This document shows positions 4,317 through 6,124 of a DNA stretch of 6,124 nt, in pieces. This DNA comes from Streptomyces violaceoruber (GTDB taxonomy: Bacteria; Actinomycetota; Actinomycetes; Streptomycetales; Streptomycetaceae). A program made the translations under genes and the position numbers. The notes under the pieces are model-generated. The model ran no database searches. It was given only the letters and a program-made list of their open reading frames with translations, and was not told the origin of the DNA. Within the stretch, counting starts at the first letter, position 1, and each line of letters opens with the position of its first letter. The DNA is taken from NCBI GenBank assembly GCA_000720805.1, contig JODI01000174.1, positions 1 to 6,124 on the forward strand. Direction: 5' to 3'.

Positions 4317-5963
4317 GTGCTTGAGCCCGCGTACCAGGCGGACGTCGTGATCGTGGGAGCCGGGGTCGCCGGGCTCTTCGCGGCGCATCGGCTGACCAGC
4401 GCAGGAGTGACGACCGCGGTACTGGAGGCGGCCCCGTGTGCGGGCGGCCGTATGTCGACCGAGAAGGTCGACGGCTTCCGGCTCGACCGCGTCGGGCAGC
4501 TGCTGTCCACGGCGTATCCCGACCTGCGGCTGACACCCGGGCTTGACGCCCTGGTGCTGCGGCCCTTCGCCCCGGGTGTGCTGCTGCACAGCGACGGACG
4601 CCATCACCGTGCGGGCGTCCTCGCCGGGACGGGGGGCGCACGGGGCGCACGGGGGGCACTCCATGCGGTGCGCGCCCTGGCGAGCGCTCCGCGGTCCGCC
4701 GCCGCGCCGAAGGGCCGGGGAGGGACGCGGCAGACCGGCGCGTCCGGCGACTGGGGTGATCCGGAGCCGGCCGCCGGGCCGGGGAGCCGGGCCGTTCCCT
4801 GGCCGGGCTCGGGGGCGCGGGGCGTTCCGCGGCCGGGCGTGAGGCCGAGGGGTCTGCCGCGGCCGGGCGCGGGAGCCGGGGGCGTTCTCCGGCCGGGCGC
4901 CGCGACGTCGGGCTGGGAGACGCCCTGGCCGGGCACCGGGACGACGAGGGGTGGTGCCCGGCCGAGCCCCGTGCCCGGGGCCGCCCGCGGCGCGCCCCGC
5001 GGAACGGCGCCGCTCGGCACCGCCGTCGACCAGGCCCGGCTCGGGGCCGCGCTGTCCCGGATCGCGCACACGCCCGTCGAGCGTCTCCTGGCCCGCCTCG
5101 AACTGCCCGCCGGCCAGGCCCTCGCAGCCCGTGGTCTGCCCGCCCGGACGATCGACGGCTTCCTGCGCCCGCTGCTCGCCGCCCTGCTGTGCGACCCGGA
5201 GCTGACCACGTCCAGCCGGTGCGCGGACCTCGCGCTGCGCGCCTTCGCCCGGGGGCGGCTGTGCGTGCCGGAAGGCGGGGCCGAGGCCCTGCCGGAGCTG
5301 CTCGCGCGGACGCTGCCGCCGGGCACCGTACACACCGGCGTGCGGGTCACCTCGGTCTCCACGACCTCGGTGACCACCGCCGAGCACGGCGAGATCCGCT
5401 GCCGGGCGGTGCTCCTCGCGACCGACGCCCGGGCCGCGGCCGAACTGCTGCCCGGGCTGCGGGTGCCGGACTTCCACCCGGTGACGGTCGTCCACCACAC
5501 CACGGACGAGCCCCCCGCCACGGGCGCCTCCCTGCTGCTCGACGCGGACCGGGGCGGCCCGGTCTCCCACACGGCGGTGATCAGCCGGGTCGATCCGTCC
5601 CGCGCCCCCGCCGGCCGCACCCTCGTCTCCTCCACGGTCCTGGGCGATCCGCCGGCCGACCTCGACGCGGCCGTACGCACGCACCTGTCACGCCTGTACG
5701 GCACCTCGACCCGGCGCTGGGAGACCCTCGCCGTCCACCACACCCCCGAGGCGGTCCCCGCCATGCGCCCACCGCACGACCTGCGCCGCCCGGTCCGCCT
5801 GCTGGCAGGCCTGTACGTCTGCGGCGACCACCGCGACACCAGCACCGTCCAGGGCGCCCTGCACTCGGCCCACCGGGCGTCGGCGGCGATCCTGGCGGAC
5901 CTGGGGGCGGCGGGGCCGATGCACGTGGCGGACCCGCCCAGGACGATGCCGAGTGCGGCCTGA
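4317..5963 (+). CDS. FAD-dependent amine-oxidase/desaturase-like oxidoreductase with a repeat-containing insert
   Basis: This 548-residue protein is related to flavin amine oxidoreductases of the protoporphyrinogen-oxidase/phytoene-desaturase type, probably cytoplasmic; the substrate is unknown. It opens with the ADP-binding motif VVIVGAGVAGL (10-20), the ribose-binding acid E37 and GGRM (43-46). Then come DRVGQLLSTAYPDL (57-70) and RPFAPGVLLHSDGR (82-95), both typical of the family. Homologous sequence resumes at GTAPLGTAVDQARLGAAL (229-246) and runs through GFLRPLLAALLCDP (281-294) to the C-terminal FAD motif YVCGDHRDTSTVQGAL (500-515). Residues about 101-228 are instead Gly/Pro/Arg/Ala-rich, with a 10-residue tandem repeat. 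Reading frame and signature motifs are kept on both sides, so the gene is not frameshifted, and the insert is probably a disordered loop. The GTG at 4317 has GGAGG 5 bases upstream and starts just before the first beta strand. The more upstream open frame overlaps the preceding gene and is rejected. Confidence 0.85.
   Translation: MLEPAYQADVVIVGAGVAGLFAAHRLTSAGVTTAVLEAAPCAGGRMSTEKVDGFRLDRVGQLLSTAYPDLRLTPGLDALVLRPFAPGVLLHSDGRHHRAGVLAGTGGARGARGALHAVRALASAPRSAAAPKGRGGTRQTGASGDWGDPEPAAGPGSRAVPWPGSGARGVPRPGVRPRGLPRPGAGAGGVLRPGAATSGWETPWPGTGTTRGGARPSPVPGAARGAPRGTAPLGTAVDQARLGAALSRIAHTPVERLLARLELPAGQALAARGLPARTIDGFLRPLLAALLCDPELTTSSRCADLALRAFARGRLCVPEGGAEALPELLARTLPPGTVHTGVRVTSVSTTSVTTAEHGEIRCRAVLLATDARAAAELLPGLRVPDFHPVTVVHHTTDEPPATGASLLLDADRGGPVSHTAVISRVDPSRAPAGRTLVSSTVLGDPPADLDAAVRTHLSRLYGTSTRRWETLAVHHTPEAVPAMRPPHDLRRPVRLLAGLYVCGDHRDTSTVQGALHSAHRASAAILADLGAAGPMHVADPPRTMPSAA
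4767..4952 (+). repeat. 30-bp in-frame tandem repeat (decapeptide PxPGxGxRGV) inside the flavoprotein gene
   Basis: The core GGCCGGGC recurs at 4801, 4831, 4861, 4891 and, after one 36-base unit, at 4927; a more degenerate unit begins at 4767. The translated units start at residues 151, 161, 171, 181, 191 and 203, for example PWPGSGARGV, PRPGVRPRGL and PRPGAGAGGV. The exact multiple of three keeps the frame open. The units use some codons that are uncommon in Streptomyces (AGG, GTT, GGA), as expected of sequence grown by slippage or unequal recombination. Confidence 0.85.
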
Positions 5964-5976
5964 GCAGGGGCGCACA

Positions 5977-6002
5977 CCCGCGCCCCCGAAAAGGGGCGCG
6001 GG
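5977..6002 (+). terminator. Perfect 10-bp hairpin terminator after the flavoprotein gene
   Basis: CCCGCGCCCC (5977-5986), loop CGAAAA, GGGGCGCGGG (5993-6002): the arms are exact complements, starting 13 bases after the TGA. AAAAGGGGCGCGGGGCTGTG resembles the short intergenic hairpin sequence found in very many copies in Streptomyces genomes. There is no T-run, as is usual for terminators in this group. Extra complementary arms flank it on both sides. Confidence 0.75.
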
Positions 6003-6124
6003 GCTGTGACACGGCGGATCGGCGCCCCTAGACGAGTAAGTCCGAAGGGGCCGGGTGCATTAAGCGAGGGTCTCGTTGGTCCGTTTGTGACGACAGACCT
6101 CGAAACCCTCGCGACTGCACTGTA
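6003..6124. other. Gene-free right end of the window
   Basis: I find no coding frame with Streptomyces codon bias here. It holds the right flank of the terminator repeat (GCGCCCC at 6022-6028) and an inverted repeat, GCGAGGGTCTCG (6064-6075) with CGAAACCCTCGC (6101-6112), 11 of 12 positions complementary across 25 bases. GC is lower than in the genes, so a promoter for a gene beyond the window is possible, but none can be defined. Confidence 0.5.

Noticed and set aside
4604..5977. Long minus-strand open frame of 457 codons opposite the flavoprotein gene (and another at 4233-5684)
   Set aside because: Antisense frames stay open in very GC-rich coding DNA. The plus-strand frame carries both FAD-binding motifs, and the antisense products are Arg/Ser/Ala-rich with no recognisable domain.
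1..6124. CRISPR arrays, tRNA or rRNA genes, insertion sequences, prophage or defence genes
   Set aside because: No spaced identical repeats, cloverleaf structures, transposase or nuclease motifs were seen on either strand.

Overview
The window is chromosomal DNA from a Streptomyces-type actinomycete. It has very high GC, with G or C at almost every third codon position, GTG starts, purine-rich ribosome binding sites and a GGGGCGCGGGG hairpin of the kind scattered through Streptomyces genomes. No tRNA, rRNA, CRISPR array, transposase or phage gene is visible.

Left part (1-1416). The window opens with what looks like the last 20 codons of a plus-strand gene. Facing it on the minus strand are a short exported protein of 66 residues (108-308) and, upstream of that, a membrane-anchored or secreted peptidoglycan-recognition-type N-acetylmuramoyl-L-alanine amidase (398-1213). 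These two may share a transcript. The ribosome binding site of the small gene lies inside a predicted hairpin. A 203-base divergent promoter region with a strong inverted repeat follows.

Centre (1417-3192). A MarP/CvpA-type membrane-tethered trypsin-like serine protease runs rightwards, with an intact His-Asp-Ser triad. It converges on a GNAT acetyltransferase on the minus strand. In mycobacteria MarP controls a peptidoglycan hydrolase by proteolysis, so the divergent protease and amidase pair suggests a cell-wall module. That link is an inference.

Right part (3193-6124). Divergent from the GNAT gene is an SDR39U1/TIGR01777 nucleotide-sugar-epimerase-like protein. After a 157-base gap with phased repeats and dyads comes an FAD-dependent amine-oxidase/desaturase-like oxidoreductase. 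Its flavin-binding N- and C-terminal motifs are intact, but a Gly/Pro/Arg/Ala-rich insert of about 125 residues, with a 30-bp (10-residue) tandem repeat, interrupts it. A perfect 10-bp hairpin terminator follows, inside a set of four alternating complementary arms. The last 120 bases hold no gene, only an inverted repeat.

Most genes are ordinary housekeeping or accessory types. The items most worth a second look are the repeat insert in the flavoprotein, the protease/amidase/small-protein cluster and the hairpin over the small gene's ribosome binding site.
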